A stretch of DNA of 64,000 nucleotides from positions 130,428 through 194,427 of the forward strand of contig JAUXWT010000035.1 of assembly GCA_030681475.1 (NCBI GenBank), written 5' to 3'. The first letter of the stretch is position 1; the number at the start of each line of letters is the position of its first letter. Both the position numbers and the translations under genes were made by a program. Below are positions 26,809-35,040 of this stretch, piece after piece. The notes under the pieces are model-generated. The model ran no database searches, had not been told where the DNA came from, and worked only from the letters and a program-made list of their open reading frames with translations. The DNA is from Bacteroidales bacterium (GTDB lineage Bacteria > Bacteroidota > Bacteroidia > Bacteroidales > FEN-979).

Positions 26809-27408
26809 ATGCATATCCTCTGTTCCGACCTCGAAGGCGTTTTCGTTCCTGAAGTATGGATCAACGTAGCCGATAAGACCGGCATCAGTGAACTACGCCG
26901 TACGACCCGCGATGAACCCGATTATAACCTGCTGATGCGCAGCCGGATGAAAATCCTCGATCAGCATGGTTTAAAACTGCATGACATCCAGAATGTTATT
27001 GCACAGATCAAGCCACTGCCCGGCGCCAATGAGTTTATTGCCTGGGTAAAGGAGAGAACCCAGTTGATCGTGGTTTCCGACACTTTCATCCAGTTTGCCG
27101 ACCCGCTGATGAAACAGCTTGGCCGGCCAACGCTTTTCTGCCATACCCTCGTGATGGATGAAACCAACCGGATCATTGATTACAAGTTGCGTCAGCCGGA
27201 TCCAAAGCGAAAGACTGTAGAGGCGCTGCAGGGACTCACCTACAAGGTCATCGCCATGGGCGATTCCTATAACGACATCAGCATGCTCAAGCAGGCCGAT
27301 GTTGGTATTCTTTTCCGCCCGCCCCAAAACGTGATTAACGACTATCCTGAATTTCCGGTGGTAACGGAATATGCTGATTTGCAGAAGATCCTGGCCGATT
27401 ATATCTGA
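26809..27408 (+). CDS. thrH: Phosphoserine phosphatase/homoserine phosphotransferase
   Basis: 199-residue HAD-superfamily enzyme. In Pseudomonas, ThrH transfers phosphate to homoserine and replaces homoserine kinase. Seen: the HAD motif I CSDLEGVFVPE (DxE in place of the usual DxD), VSDTFIQFADPLMKQLGRPT, LRQPDPKRKTVEAL, and MGDSYNDISML as motif III/IV. It begins 13 bases after thrC, the enzyme that uses O-phosphohomoserine. No thrB is seen in the window, which supports the homoserine phosphotransferase role, although the rest of the genome is not visible. Confidence 0.92.
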   Translation: MHILCSDLEGVFVPEVWINVADKTGISELRRTTRDEPDYNLLMRSRMKILDQHGLKLHDIQNVIAQIKPLPGANEFIAWVKERTQLIVVSDTFIQFADPLMKQLGRPTLFCHTLVMDETNRIIDYKLRQPDPKRKTVEALQGLTYKVIAMGDSYNDISMLKQADVGILFRPPQNVINDYPEFPVVTEYADLQKILADYI

Positions 27409-27437
27409 AAACTCAGTGGCCTTACCCTGTCACCCCT

Positions 27438-28733
27438 TCACACCACCTCCGCAACCACAAACATACTTCCCCCGACAAAAATCAGGTCGTCTTCACAGGC
27501 ATTAGTTTGTGCGGCATGTAGCGCTGCTTGTACAGATTCGTAGGATTCGCCCTTTAGTCCGGCCTTATTGGCATCACGCATAAGCACGGCTGCATCAAGT
27601 CCGCGCGGAATATCGGGTTTACAAAAATAGTATGTAGCATCCCGGGGTAGCATGGCAAGAATGGGTGCGAGATGTTTGTCATTCACCACACCGAAAACGA
27701 AGTGCAGATGATGGTGCGGTGTGGTGGCGATCTGTACAAGCGCTTCGCTCATGCCACCTTCATTATGACAGGTGTCGCAAATGGTGAGCGGATTCCGGCT
27801 AAGGATTTGCCACCGGCCAGCCAGGCCTGTACGTTTCACGGTTTCCTTTATACCGGTAGATATAATTGACGGGGATAATCCGAACCCTTGTTTATTAAGT
27901 TGTTCACAAACACCCATCACCGTAAGGATATTTTTTCGCTGGTAATTTCCTGCCAAAGGAGAGATCAGTTGTTTGATGTAGTTTATCCCATCGCGGAAAA
28001 TATCCATGGAACTATGTTTAAGCGTCATTTTATCCAACCTGAAATCAATAGCATGAAAGAGCTTATCTGCAAAAAGGATTTCAGACCGGCACATATCAGC
28101 TTTTTGACGAAAAACAGATTCAAGACCTTGTTGTGTTTCCCCGATCACAACCGGTACGTCCGGTTTAATGATGCCGGCTTTTTCTGCGGCAATTTTTTCC
28201 AGGGTATCTCCCAAAAATTGCATGTGATCAAAACTCACATTGGTTATGACCGATACCAACGGAGTGATGATGTTTGTTGAATCAAGTCTGCCGCCCATGC
28301 CTGATTCAACAACAGCAATATCAACATTTTGCTCCCGGAAATATTCGAAAGCCATGCCAACTGTAAGTTCGAAGAACGAGGGTTGAATTGGAATAAAACG
28401 ATCCCTGTACTTTTGAACAAAAGCCTTGACAAATCGTTTATCAACCATCTTCCCGTTAACCCGGATCCGTTCCCGAAAATCTTTTAAATGAGGAGAGGTG
28501 TAGAGTCCGGTTCGAAATCCCGCAGCATGTAATATGGAAGCCACCATGTGTGAAACAGAACCTTTTCCATTTGTACCGGCGATATGGATCGACGGGAAGG
28601 AATTTTGCGGATTACCCAGCATGTCGCAAAGCCGGATCGTGTTGGCGAGGTCAGCCTTATAGGCCTGCGCACCCACCCTTTGGTACATTGGCAGCCGGGC
28701 ATACAGATAATCAAGCGTTTGCTGATAGGTCAT
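27438..28733 (-). CDS. folC: Folylpolyglutamate synthase/dihydrofolate synthase
   Basis: 431-residue Mur-ligase-family enzyme adding glutamate to dihydropteroate or folate. Seen: HIAGTNGKGSVSHMVASIL (the P-loop), TSPHLKDFRERIRVNG, ESGMGGRLDSTNII, and FDHMQFLGDTLEKIAAEKAGIIK. Identification is firm. It is convergent with thrH with a 29-bp gap and no obvious terminator. It starts 26 bases after the stop of the upstream lipoprotein gene, so co-transcription with it is possible. Confidence 0.95.
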   Translation of the reverse strand: MTYQQTLDYLYARLPMYQRVGAQAYKADLANTIRLCDMLGNPQNSFPSIHIAGTNGKGSVSHMVASILHAAGFRTGLYTSPHLKDFRERIRVNGKMVDKRFVKAFVQKYRDRFIPIQPSFFELTVGMAFEYFREQNVDIAVVESGMGGRLDSTNIITPLVSVITNVSFDHMQFLGDTLEKIAAEKAGIIKPDVPVVIGETQQGLESVFRQKADMCRSEILFADKLFHAIDFRLDKMTLKHSSMDIFRDGINYIKQLISPLAGNYQRKNILTVMGVCEQLNKQGFGLSPSIISTGIKETVKRTGLAGRWQILSRNPLTICDTCHNEGGMSEALVQIATTPHHHLHFVFGVVNDKHLAPILAMLPRDATYYFCKPDIPRGLDAAVLMRDANKAGLKGESYESVQAALHAAQTNACEDDLIFVGGSMFVVAEVV

Positions 28734-28759
28734 TTAGGCGCCAGATACAAGATTGCATC

Positions 28760-29425
28760 TCACTGTTTCCGGTAGCACTCCGTAAATGCTTTCCATTGCT
28801 TTGCCGTGAGTGCTGATTTCAGTTCGCCAAGGAATTCCCGGTAACATTTCGCGAATGCATTGTCAAGTTTTTCTTTAAGGTGCAGTTTCCTGAGTTCATG
28901 TTTAAATGCGATGCGGAGTTTTTCGACCTGATTTTTAAATTCCTGTTGCGTGATAGATCCAGTCAGGTAGGCCTGGTAAATCCGTTCATACTTTTTCTTA
29001 TAGGTCGCCTGCAGTTCAAGGTAGATAGCTTTGGCACGCTTAACAGCGTGGTCTTTGCAGGCATCATAGCTTTGAAGTGATTTTTTTACGGCTGATGCCT
29101 GAATTTCTGTCAGTGAAAGTTGCTTTAGACACTTTATCAACCTGTGTTTGCGGATATTCGGGCGGATGGCATCATCGCCTGCAAAGTCAGATTCGTCGGC
29201 GAGAAAAACCGGCGCAATACCATCATCATCCATATAAATCCCTGTTCCGGGATCTCCCGCGTATGCCTCCTTGCCTTCCATATCAGCCAGGGCTTGGTTT
29301 GTCATGGCAAGAATAACATCATCAGTTACCGGGGTCTCTATCGAAGTTGTTCCCTTTTTGCAGCCGGATAATCCCATGACCAGGATCATCAGGGTCAGGA
29401 AAAAAATCATAGGTAAATTTTTCAT
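28760..29425 (-). CDS. Putative lipoprotein with LTxxQ-like repeats
   Basis: 221 residues. A lipobox GLSGC places the lipidated cysteine at residue 22. The mature N-terminal part is acidic and low in structure. The C-terminal half is helical and basic and shows LTEIQ and LTAKQ, which resemble the LTxxQ motifs of Spy/CpxP-type periplasmic chaperones; a third helix has ITQQEF. A chaperone or stress-sensor role is only suggested by these motifs. Anchored to a membrane, side unknown. Confidence 0.7.
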   Translation of the reverse strand: MKNLPMIFFLTLMILVMGLSGCKKGTTSIETPVTDDVILAMTNQALADMEGKEAYAGDPGTGIYMDDDGIAPVFLADESDFAGDDAIRPNIRKHRLIKCLKQLSLTEIQASAVKKSLQSYDACKDHAVKRAKAIYLELQATYKKKYERIYQAYLTGSITQQEFKNQVEKLRIAFKHELRKLHLKEKLDNAFAKCYREFLGELKSALTAKQWKAFTECYRKQ

Positions 29426-29498
29426 GGCGCTTTAATTTGAGTTGTTTATTCAATTTGTGTTATCACCTTGCATCTTTATTAGGGTTCGGCGTCTCTGT

Positions 29499-29813
29499 TT
29501 ATTTTAGAAATAATGCAAGGATACCCACCATTATTCCTGTTTGACCTGCCCAGAAAATGAACATCCATTTTATAAGTTCAGACTTGCTCTTCTCGATTTT
29601 TATTTCCAGTTTCGCTATATCCTCTTTAATACCAGATTTTGTTGAAATCAGGTCAGCCTTAGTGGCCAGCCCGACAACCTCAGCTTCAATTTGCATTGTA
29701 ACTTTCTGTTCCACAAATTCTACCAGGGTTTTCGCCTCTAGTTCTCCAATTTTTAATTTAAGGATGTTGTACAAATCCAATGTTGTGACTGTCATATCGT
29801 ACTTTTTTGCCAT
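29499..29813 (-). CDS. Coiled-coil protein with C-terminal membrane anchor
   Basis: 104 residues from the ATG at 29813 (MAKKYDMTVTTLDLYNILKL). The upstream in-frame extension is not protein-like. Residues about 45-85 are heptad-like (KEDIAKLEIKIEKSKSELIK) and a single hydrophobic segment ends the chain (about 85-103). This architecture matches small DUF1640/CCDC90-like proteins common near mobile or repair genes in many bacteria. Its function is unknown. Confidence 0.6.
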   Translation of the reverse strand: MAKKYDMTVTTLDLYNILKLKIGELEAKTLVEFVEQKVTMQIEAEVVGLATKADLISTKSGIKEDIAKLEIKIEKSKSELIKWMFIFWAGQTGIMVGILALFLK

Positions 29814-29879
29814 ATTGATATAGGTTAATCGGATTTTCCACTCAAAGGTAATGATAAAAAGGGGAAAAGTTATCAACAA

Positions 29880-30932
29880 TTAAAAATAAATTGCTCCGCC
29901 TGATGAATCCTTTGTCGCGCCGGTAACGCTTTGAAGGCAGTTTGGTTCATTGCGTCGGCGCAATACCCCCAGGAAGGCAAAGATAAGCGCCTCCTTGAAG
30001 TTAATGGTGTTCGCATCAGGGATGATGATCTCCGGTACTGAATGGTGGCGGATCCGTTGCATCAGGAACTTGTTGAAGGTACCTCCCCCGGTGACGAGCA
30101 TTTTTGTGTTTTTATCATTTCCCGATGCGTGTGAAACCTGAATGGCAATATGTTCGCAATAGGTGGAAAGGAGGTCGGGTATGGTTAAGTCTGAGACTGA
30201 TAATAAAGGCTGGATATGTTCAGTAACCCACTCTTTGCCAAGTGATTTTGGCGGTGGCTGTGTATAGAAGGGGAGTGCATTAAGCGAATTCAGCAGGTTT
30301 ATATTTGCCGTTCCGGAGGCAGCCATAAGTCCATCGTGATCGTAAAGACTGCCCGCCATTGAAGCCAGATGGTTCATGACGATGTTGGCAGGGCAGATGT
30401 CGTAAGCGATCCGGTTACCGTCCTTTTGGCTAGAGATGTTCGCAAATCCTCCGATATTCAGGCAAAAATCATATTCGGTGAAGAGCAGCTCATCACCAAT
30501 CGGAACAAGCGGGGCGCCCTGACCGCCTAAGGCAACATCGAGGGAACGGAAATCACAGATCACATTCAGGCCGGTCTCTGCAGCAATGGCTGAACCACTG
30601 CCGATCTGGCTTGTGATGCCCTTTTCAGGCTGGTGAAATATCGTGTGACCGTGTGAAGCGATAAAATCGGGAACAACGTTGTTCCTGTTTATAAAATCGC
30701 GGGTCAAACTGCCCAACAGGTGTCCAAATCCGGTATCTGTTTTTACGAAATCAAAGGCCGACCCCGATTCCAGGATGGACAGTTTATCCTTCCAGTGGTC
30801 AGCATATGGTACTGTCTCCGCACAATGAATCTTGTAGGTCCAGTGGTTTCCTTCATCACTGAATTCACAAAATGCGATATCGAGCCCGTCAAGGCTCGTC
30901 CCCGACATCAATCCTATGACATGGTATTTCAC
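29880..30932 (-). CDS. anmK: Anhydro-N-acetylmuramic acid kinase
   Basis: 350 residues. The enzyme phosphorylates and opens 1,6-anhydroMurNAc during peptidoglycan recycling. Seen: the opening VIGLMSGTSLDGLDIAFCEF, SHGHTIFHQPEKG, CDFRSLDVALGGQGAPLVPIGDELL in two parts, NIGGFANIS, and MLVTGGGTFNKFLM. Identification is firm. It lies 31 bp downstream of murF, so the two are probably one transcript and both act on cell wall. Confidence 0.95.
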   Translation of the reverse strand: MKYHVIGLMSGTSLDGLDIAFCEFSDEGNHWTYKIHCAETVPYADHWKDKLSILESGSAFDFVKTDTGFGHLLGSLTRDFINRNNVVPDFIASHGHTIFHQPEKGITSQIGSGSAIAAETGLNVICDFRSLDVALGGQGAPLVPIGDELLFTEYDFCLNIGGFANISSQKDGNRIAYDICPANIVMNHLASMAGSLYDHDGLMAASGTANINLLNSLNALPFYTQPPPKSLGKEWVTEHIQPLLSVSDLTIPDLLSTYCEHIAIQVSHASGNDKNTKMLVTGGGTFNKFLMQRIRHHSVPEIIIPDANTINFKEALIFAFLGVLRRRNEPNCLQSVTGATKDSSGGAIYF

Positions 30933-30963
30933 CGGTTATTGCTGTTTTAATACGAATATAGTC

Positions 30964-32259
30964 CTATAACACATCCACAAGTTGTTCGAGCGTGATCCCG
31001 CGCGATCCTTTTATGAGCAACGTTGCATTTTCAATCCTGTGATGTTCAAACCACAACTTAGCCAGGAGGCTATCCTGAAAACAGATATTTTCACGGTTGG
31101 TATTTAAACGTGTAAATATGGGACCCACAAGGTAAACGTTTTTAAATGTAAGTTGAGCGAGCAGATCCAGAATTACCTGGTGTTCATGATCGGAATCAAT
31201 GCCAAGTTCGAGCATATCGCCAAGGATAACCATTTTTTCCGGGTAGTCGGATGTAGTGAAGGCTTCGATTGCAGCTTTCATGCTGGTTGGATTAGCGTTA
31301 TATGCATCAAGGATCAACAGGTTTCGCCGGGTCCTCGTAACCTGGGAGCGGTTATTGCCGGGTTGGTATTCCTCGATAGCCGATCTTATCGCATCCCGTG
31401 GAACCTTAAAATGCTGGCCGATACACGCTGCTGCTAAGATGTTACCTTCATTATAACGGCCAAAAAGGTTGGATTCGACCCTTAAAGAGCTGCTATCATT
31501 CAGTTGCATGTCAATCGTCACACATGGGGTCGCCGAAGTGTTGATCGCCGCAAGATCGGCCGGCGACTCCCCATAGGTGATTGCAGTGATCCCTGCTGCA
31601 TGTTGTTTCAAAAGATCATCTTCATTGTTCAGGAAAATCGTTCCTCCGCTGTTGCGTATGAATTGATACAACTCGGTCTTTGCCCTGATCACCCCTTCAA
31701 ATCCACCAAATCCCTCAAGGTGTGCCTTGCCGATGTTGGTGATGAGGCCGAAGCCGGGTTGAGCGATGTTGCAGAGAAAATCAATTTCACCGCCATGATT
31801 TGCGCCCATCTCAATGATGGCGATCTCCGTTTCACTGGTTATATGGAGTAAGGTCAGCGGTACGCCAATGTGGTTGTTCAGGTTGCCACGGGTCGCCAGC
31901 GTATTAAATTTAGTTGAAAGTACTCCGTAAATAAGTTCCTTCGTGGTTGTTTTTCCATTGGAGCCTGTAACAGCGATCACGGGGATGTTGAACTGCCGGC
32001 GGTGGTGTTGTGATAATGTCTGCAGTGTTGAAAGTACATCATCAACCACGATACAGGAGGGATTCACGGCTAACTCCGGTTCATCAACAACGGCATACGA
32101 CGCTCCCGATTCCAGTGCTCGAACTGCGAATTCATTGCCGTTGTAGGTTTCACCCCGCAGCGCGAAGAAGATCGAGCCGGGTTTAACTTGGCGACTGTCG
32201 GTGGATACAACCGGGTGAGCAAGTAACAGGGGATAAATGTGGCGGATCTCGTTACCCAT
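30964..32259 (-). CDS. murF: UDP-MurNAc-tripeptide:D-Ala-D-Ala ligase
   Basis: 431-residue cytoplasmic Mur ligase that adds D-alanyl-D-alanine to the peptidoglycan precursor. Seen: VSTDSRQVKPGSIFFALRG near the N-terminus, the P-loop IAVTGSNGKTTTKELI, NLNNHIGVPLTLL, and ILDAYNANPTSMKAAI. Identification is firm. It follows the gldJ-like gene on the same strand but a strong hairpin at 32266-32311 separates them. Confidence 0.96.
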   Translation of the reverse strand: MGNEIRHIYPLLLAHPVVSTDSRQVKPGSIFFALRGETYNGNEFAVRALESGASYAVVDEPELAVNPSCIVVDDVLSTLQTLSQHHRRQFNIPVIAVTGSNGKTTTKELIYGVLSTKFNTLATRGNLNNHIGVPLTLLHITSETEIAIIEMGANHGGEIDFLCNIAQPGFGLITNIGKAHLEGFGGFEGVIRAKTELYQFIRNSGGTIFLNNEDDLLKQHAAGITAITYGESPADLAAINTSATPCVTIDMQLNDSSSLRVESNLFGRYNEGNILAAACIGQHFKVPRDAIRSAIEEYQPGNNRSQVTRTRRNLLILDAYNANPTSMKAAIEAFTTSDYPEKMVILGDMLELGIDSDHEHQVILDLLAQLTFKNVYLVGPIFTRLNTNRENICFQDSLLAKLWFEHHRIENATLLIKGSRGITLEQLVDVL

Positions 32260-32265
32260 ATAAAT

Positions 32266-32311
32266 AAAACCCCGTCTCTTTTGCGAAACGGGGTTTATTT
32301 TTTTTTTTTTT
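32266..32311. terminator. Bidirectional intrinsic terminator between gldJ-like gene and murF
   Basis: A perfect 9-bp stem, AAACCCCGT (32267-32275) with ACGGGGTTT (32288-32296), has a 12-base loop. A T-rich tract (32297-32311) follows on the plus strand and TTTTATTT on the minus strand. On the minus strand it ends the gldJ-like transcript just before murF. Confidence 0.85.
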
Positions 32312-32313
32312 GA

Positions 32314-33789
32314 TTATCTTCCTGCAATGGAGCCGCCAACACGGGTCATGGCACAACGGAAACCTATTGCATCGGAAGCTTCGTTTTCATCCAGGAAACG
32401 TCGTGTACCAGGGCTCATGTAAAAAGCCTGATCTCTCCAACTGCCACCTTTGTAAACGCGGGCATGGTCGGTGATCAGAGAACTTATCCCGTACTGGTAC
32501 ATCATGTTCGTGGAGCTGGTATCTTTGGCGCCCTCTTTCCAGGCGTTGTTGTCGATGCTGGATGCATAATCGCCATCGAGGTAGTTGATGTTATCGGCAT
32601 GGCGATAGTTTTTACGGTTCATGGCCTCAGCAGTCGTGATATCGCGGTACTTCATGCGACCAAGACTATCTTTTTCAGCCAGGAATCCTTCTGCGTCACG
32701 CACAGGTGTTTTAAAAACATTACCACGGAATGGGCGGAGGTCGGCGACTTCATAAGAATTCAGCGGCCGGTAAACGTCAAGAACCCATTCGCTTACGTTG
32801 CCTGCCATGTTGTAAAGGCCATAATCGTTCGGAAAAAAGGAGCCACAGGCGGCAGGAATGTCGGCGCCATCGTTCAGATTGCCGGCTACCCCCATATAGT
32901 CGCCTTTCCCGCGTTTGAAGTTATCCATGAATCCTCCGTAATATCTTGATTCATTGGTACGCACGTAGTTCCCGTTCCAGGGATAATTCCTGCGCTCAAC
33001 AACTCTTTCATAAAGCGTGTTCCCGATAAGGCCAAGCGCTGCATACTCCCACTCTGCTTCGGTCGGGAGCCTGTATTTCGGAAGAAGGATGCCGTCTTCC
33101 ATTTTCACTTTCCGCGTGCCTGTTCCGTTCGGGTTGAGGTCGGGCAGTTGCCTGTCGGGCAGTCCCTCATACTGGCCTGCCAGGTATGCTTCGGTGTTAA
33201 AATTGTTTTCGTTCTTTTGTGCCGGGTCCATGGCAAGAATTCCACGCTGGATGAGGAGCATTTCGTTGACACGATCTGTTCTCCATTGGCAGTAATCATT
33301 GGCCTGAACCCAGGAAACGCCAACAACCGGATAGTTCCGGTAGGCGGGGTGACGGAAATAATACTCCAGAAGAGGTTCATTGTAGGCCAGTTTCTGGCGC
33401 CAGACCAGTGAGTCGGGAAGCGCCTTGCGATAAACGCCGGGATAATCAGTGGCATAAACACGGCTTAGCCAGTAAAGATACTCGAGGTAATCGAGGTTGC
33501 ACACCTCGGTCTCATCCATGTAAAAACTGGTGACTGTCACCCGGCGTGGACTGTTATTCCATTCAAACATCACATCATCCTGGGTGTTGCCCATGGTGAA
33601 TGTTCCTCCTTCGATGAACACCAAACCTGGCCCCGTTTGCTGATTTGTAAACTCGCGTTTTTCAAATCCCCCGTTTTTGGGATTGTTATATTCCCATCCG
33701 GTAGAACGTGATGCTTCTTTCTTACATCCGGTGAACATAAGAATGGCTCCTGCAAGGGCGCCTACCTGAAATAATCGGTTAATTCTCAT
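32314..33789 (-). CDS. gldJ: GldJ/GldK-type gliding and T9SS lipoprotein (SUMF1 domain)
   Basis: 491 residues. A lipobox MFTGC sets the lipidated cysteine at residue 22. The rest is a formylglycine-generating-enzyme (SUMF1/EgtB) fold: LVFIEGGTFTMGNTQDD, YMDETEVCNLDYLEYL, VVGVSWVQANDYCQW, YRLPTEAEWEYAALG, AGNVSEWVLDVYRP, YKGGSWRDQAFYMSPGTR. GldJ and its paralogue GldK both have this fold. GldJ is preferred because murF follows and the PorU/PorV genes are adjacent, which is the arrangement I recall for gldJ. Its role would be in T9SS and gliding-type machinery of the outer membrane; gliding itself is not implied. Confidence 0.82.
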   Translation of the reverse strand: MRINRLFQVGALAGAILMFTGCKKEASRSTGWEYNNPKNGGFEKREFTNQQTGPGLVFIEGGTFTMGNTQDDVMFEWNNSPRRVTVTSFYMDETEVCNLDYLEYLYWLSRVYATDYPGVYRKALPDSLVWRQKLAYNEPLLEYYFRHPAYRNYPVVGVSWVQANDYCQWRTDRVNEMLLIQRGILAMDPAQKNENNFNTEAYLAGQYEGLPDRQLPDLNPNGTGTRKVKMEDGILLPKYRLPTEAEWEYAALGLIGNTLYERVVERRNYPWNGNYVRTNESRYYGGFMDNFKRGKGDYMGVAGNLNDGADIPAACGSFFPNDYGLYNMAGNVSEWVLDVYRPLNSYEVADLRPFRGNVFKTPVRDAEGFLAEKDSLGRMKYRDITTAEAMNRKNYRHADNINYLDGDYASSIDNNAWKEGAKDTSSTNMMYQYGISSLITDHARVYKGGSWRDQAFYMSPGTRRFLDENEASDAIGFRCAMTRVGGSIAGR

Positions 33790-33805
33790 CCGTTGAAAAT
33801 TTTTG

Positions 33806-33837
33806 CAAACCTACGTGAATTACTCAAATTACGCAAA
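33806..33837 (-). promoter_or_regulatory. Bacteroidota promoter for the gldJ-like gene
   Basis: On the minus strand TTTG (33834-33837) and TAGGTTTG (33806-33813) are separated by exactly 20 bp, an excellent match to the Bacteroidota primary consensus. The start codon follows 16 bases after the -7 element, so the leader is very short. Confidence 0.75.
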
Positions 33838-33850
33838 TAATAATAGATAA

Positions 33851-34843
33851 CTAAAACCTCGGGCATTTTATTGCCCTGATATGTCTTCTTTTTTCAGGAC
33901 ATGGGAATTGCCAGGAGGCCGACACTTCGTGTGCTCCGCCTGACGCGCTTTTTAACTTGCTTAATGTATAATCATAACTGTATCCGACCTGTAAATTTTT
34001 ATAATGAAGGCCAAGCATCGGAATGATGGCATCGGAATTCTCGAAGTTATGCCTGAACCAGACGCCTCCGATAAATGGTTCAATGGTAAGGTACACGCCG
34101 ATGTTCAATTGGTGAAATTTGAATTGCTGCTGATATAAGATATTGGGAGAGAGAGAAAATTCCCGATCTTCGCTGGTACTGCCACTCTTGTGCAGATTGA
34201 TCACAGAACCAACATGCAGCGTATATTTCATATGAAGTTGCGTTGCATTATCTGCATAAAATCCCACTTTTGGTTGTGTCAGGTGATCAACGGCGATACC
34301 GCCATAGATCAGGTCATCGTAAGCAAGAAAGACCCCGGTTGAGAAATCCGGAACTCCAACACTTAGATTATCAGGTTGTTTTTCCGAGGTAGGGAGGATA
34401 AAGCCTCCGACCGGATCGATCATGTCTTCAAACTTCAGATTGTCCCACACGAGGCGGCGCTGGTAATAGCCCACTTTCAGGGCGCCGCTGGCTTGTAGGT
34501 GCTGACTGAGGTTAAATTTGTAGGCATACATCACGTCAATGGCCGTAGTGTTCAGATTCCCGCTCCCTGCCCGGTCAGCCGTGATCAAAACACCTACGCC
34601 GCCATGTAAAAATTTGACGTACTGGTCGTAGGAAATATTATAGGTGATGAATGCCTTCCCGATCCCGGGCCATTGGTTTCGGTAAGTTGCGTTTGCCTTC
34701 GGACAAATGGTCACCCCGGCAAGCGCCGGATTCAAATAGAGGGGATTGGCATAAAATTGCGAGAACTCCGGGTCCTGGGCATAGACTTCCACGAACAAGA
34801 ACGGAATGGCAAACAATACGATAACCGTTAATCGCCTGATCAT
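33851..34843 (-). CDS. PorP/SprF family T9SS outer membrane protein
   Basis: 330 residues with a signal peptide (about 1-22, ending VEVYAQ) and a beta-barrel body. The opening QDPEFSQFYANPLYLNPALAG is the family signature, followed by GGVGVLITADRAGSGNLNTT and AYKFNLSQHLQASGALKVGY. PorP/SprF proteins are outer membrane partners of T9SS or of individual secreted adhesins. A purine-rich AGGAG lies just upstream of its start. Whether this is the core PorP or an adhesin-specific SprF is not resolvable here. Confidence 0.9.
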   Translation of the reverse strand: MIRRLTVIVLFAIPFLFVEVYAQDPEFSQFYANPLYLNPALAGVTICPKANATYRNQWPGIGKAFITYNISYDQYVKFLHGGVGVLITADRAGSGNLNTTAIDVMYAYKFNLSQHLQASGALKVGYYQRRLVWDNLKFEDMIDPVGGFILPTSEKQPDNLSVGVPDFSTGVFLAYDDLIYGGIAVDHLTQPKVGFYADNATQLHMKYTLHVGSVINLHKSGSTSEDREFSLSPNILYQQQFKFHQLNIGVYLTIEPFIGGVWFRHNFENSDAIIPMLGLHYKNLQVGYSYDYTLSKLKSASGGAHEVSASWQFPCPEKRRHIRAIKCPRF

Positions 34844-35040
34844 GATTGCTCCTCTATCCTGATTAAATTAAGGTGTACAATATTACAAAATAAATAGATA
34901 TACAGAACCATATGCCGACAATATTAACTGACAGCAAACGTTAAAAATGAGAATAATCATATAGAAATAAAAAATAAATGTTTCCGGCAGCAACTATTCT
35001 GTTAGAAATATTGTCTGTTTATTAATATTGACACCTGCAT

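Noticed and set aside
29814-29879. Upstream extension of the coiled-coil membrane protein
   Set aside because: The added residues are not protein-like, and the ATG at 29813 begins the expected sequence.
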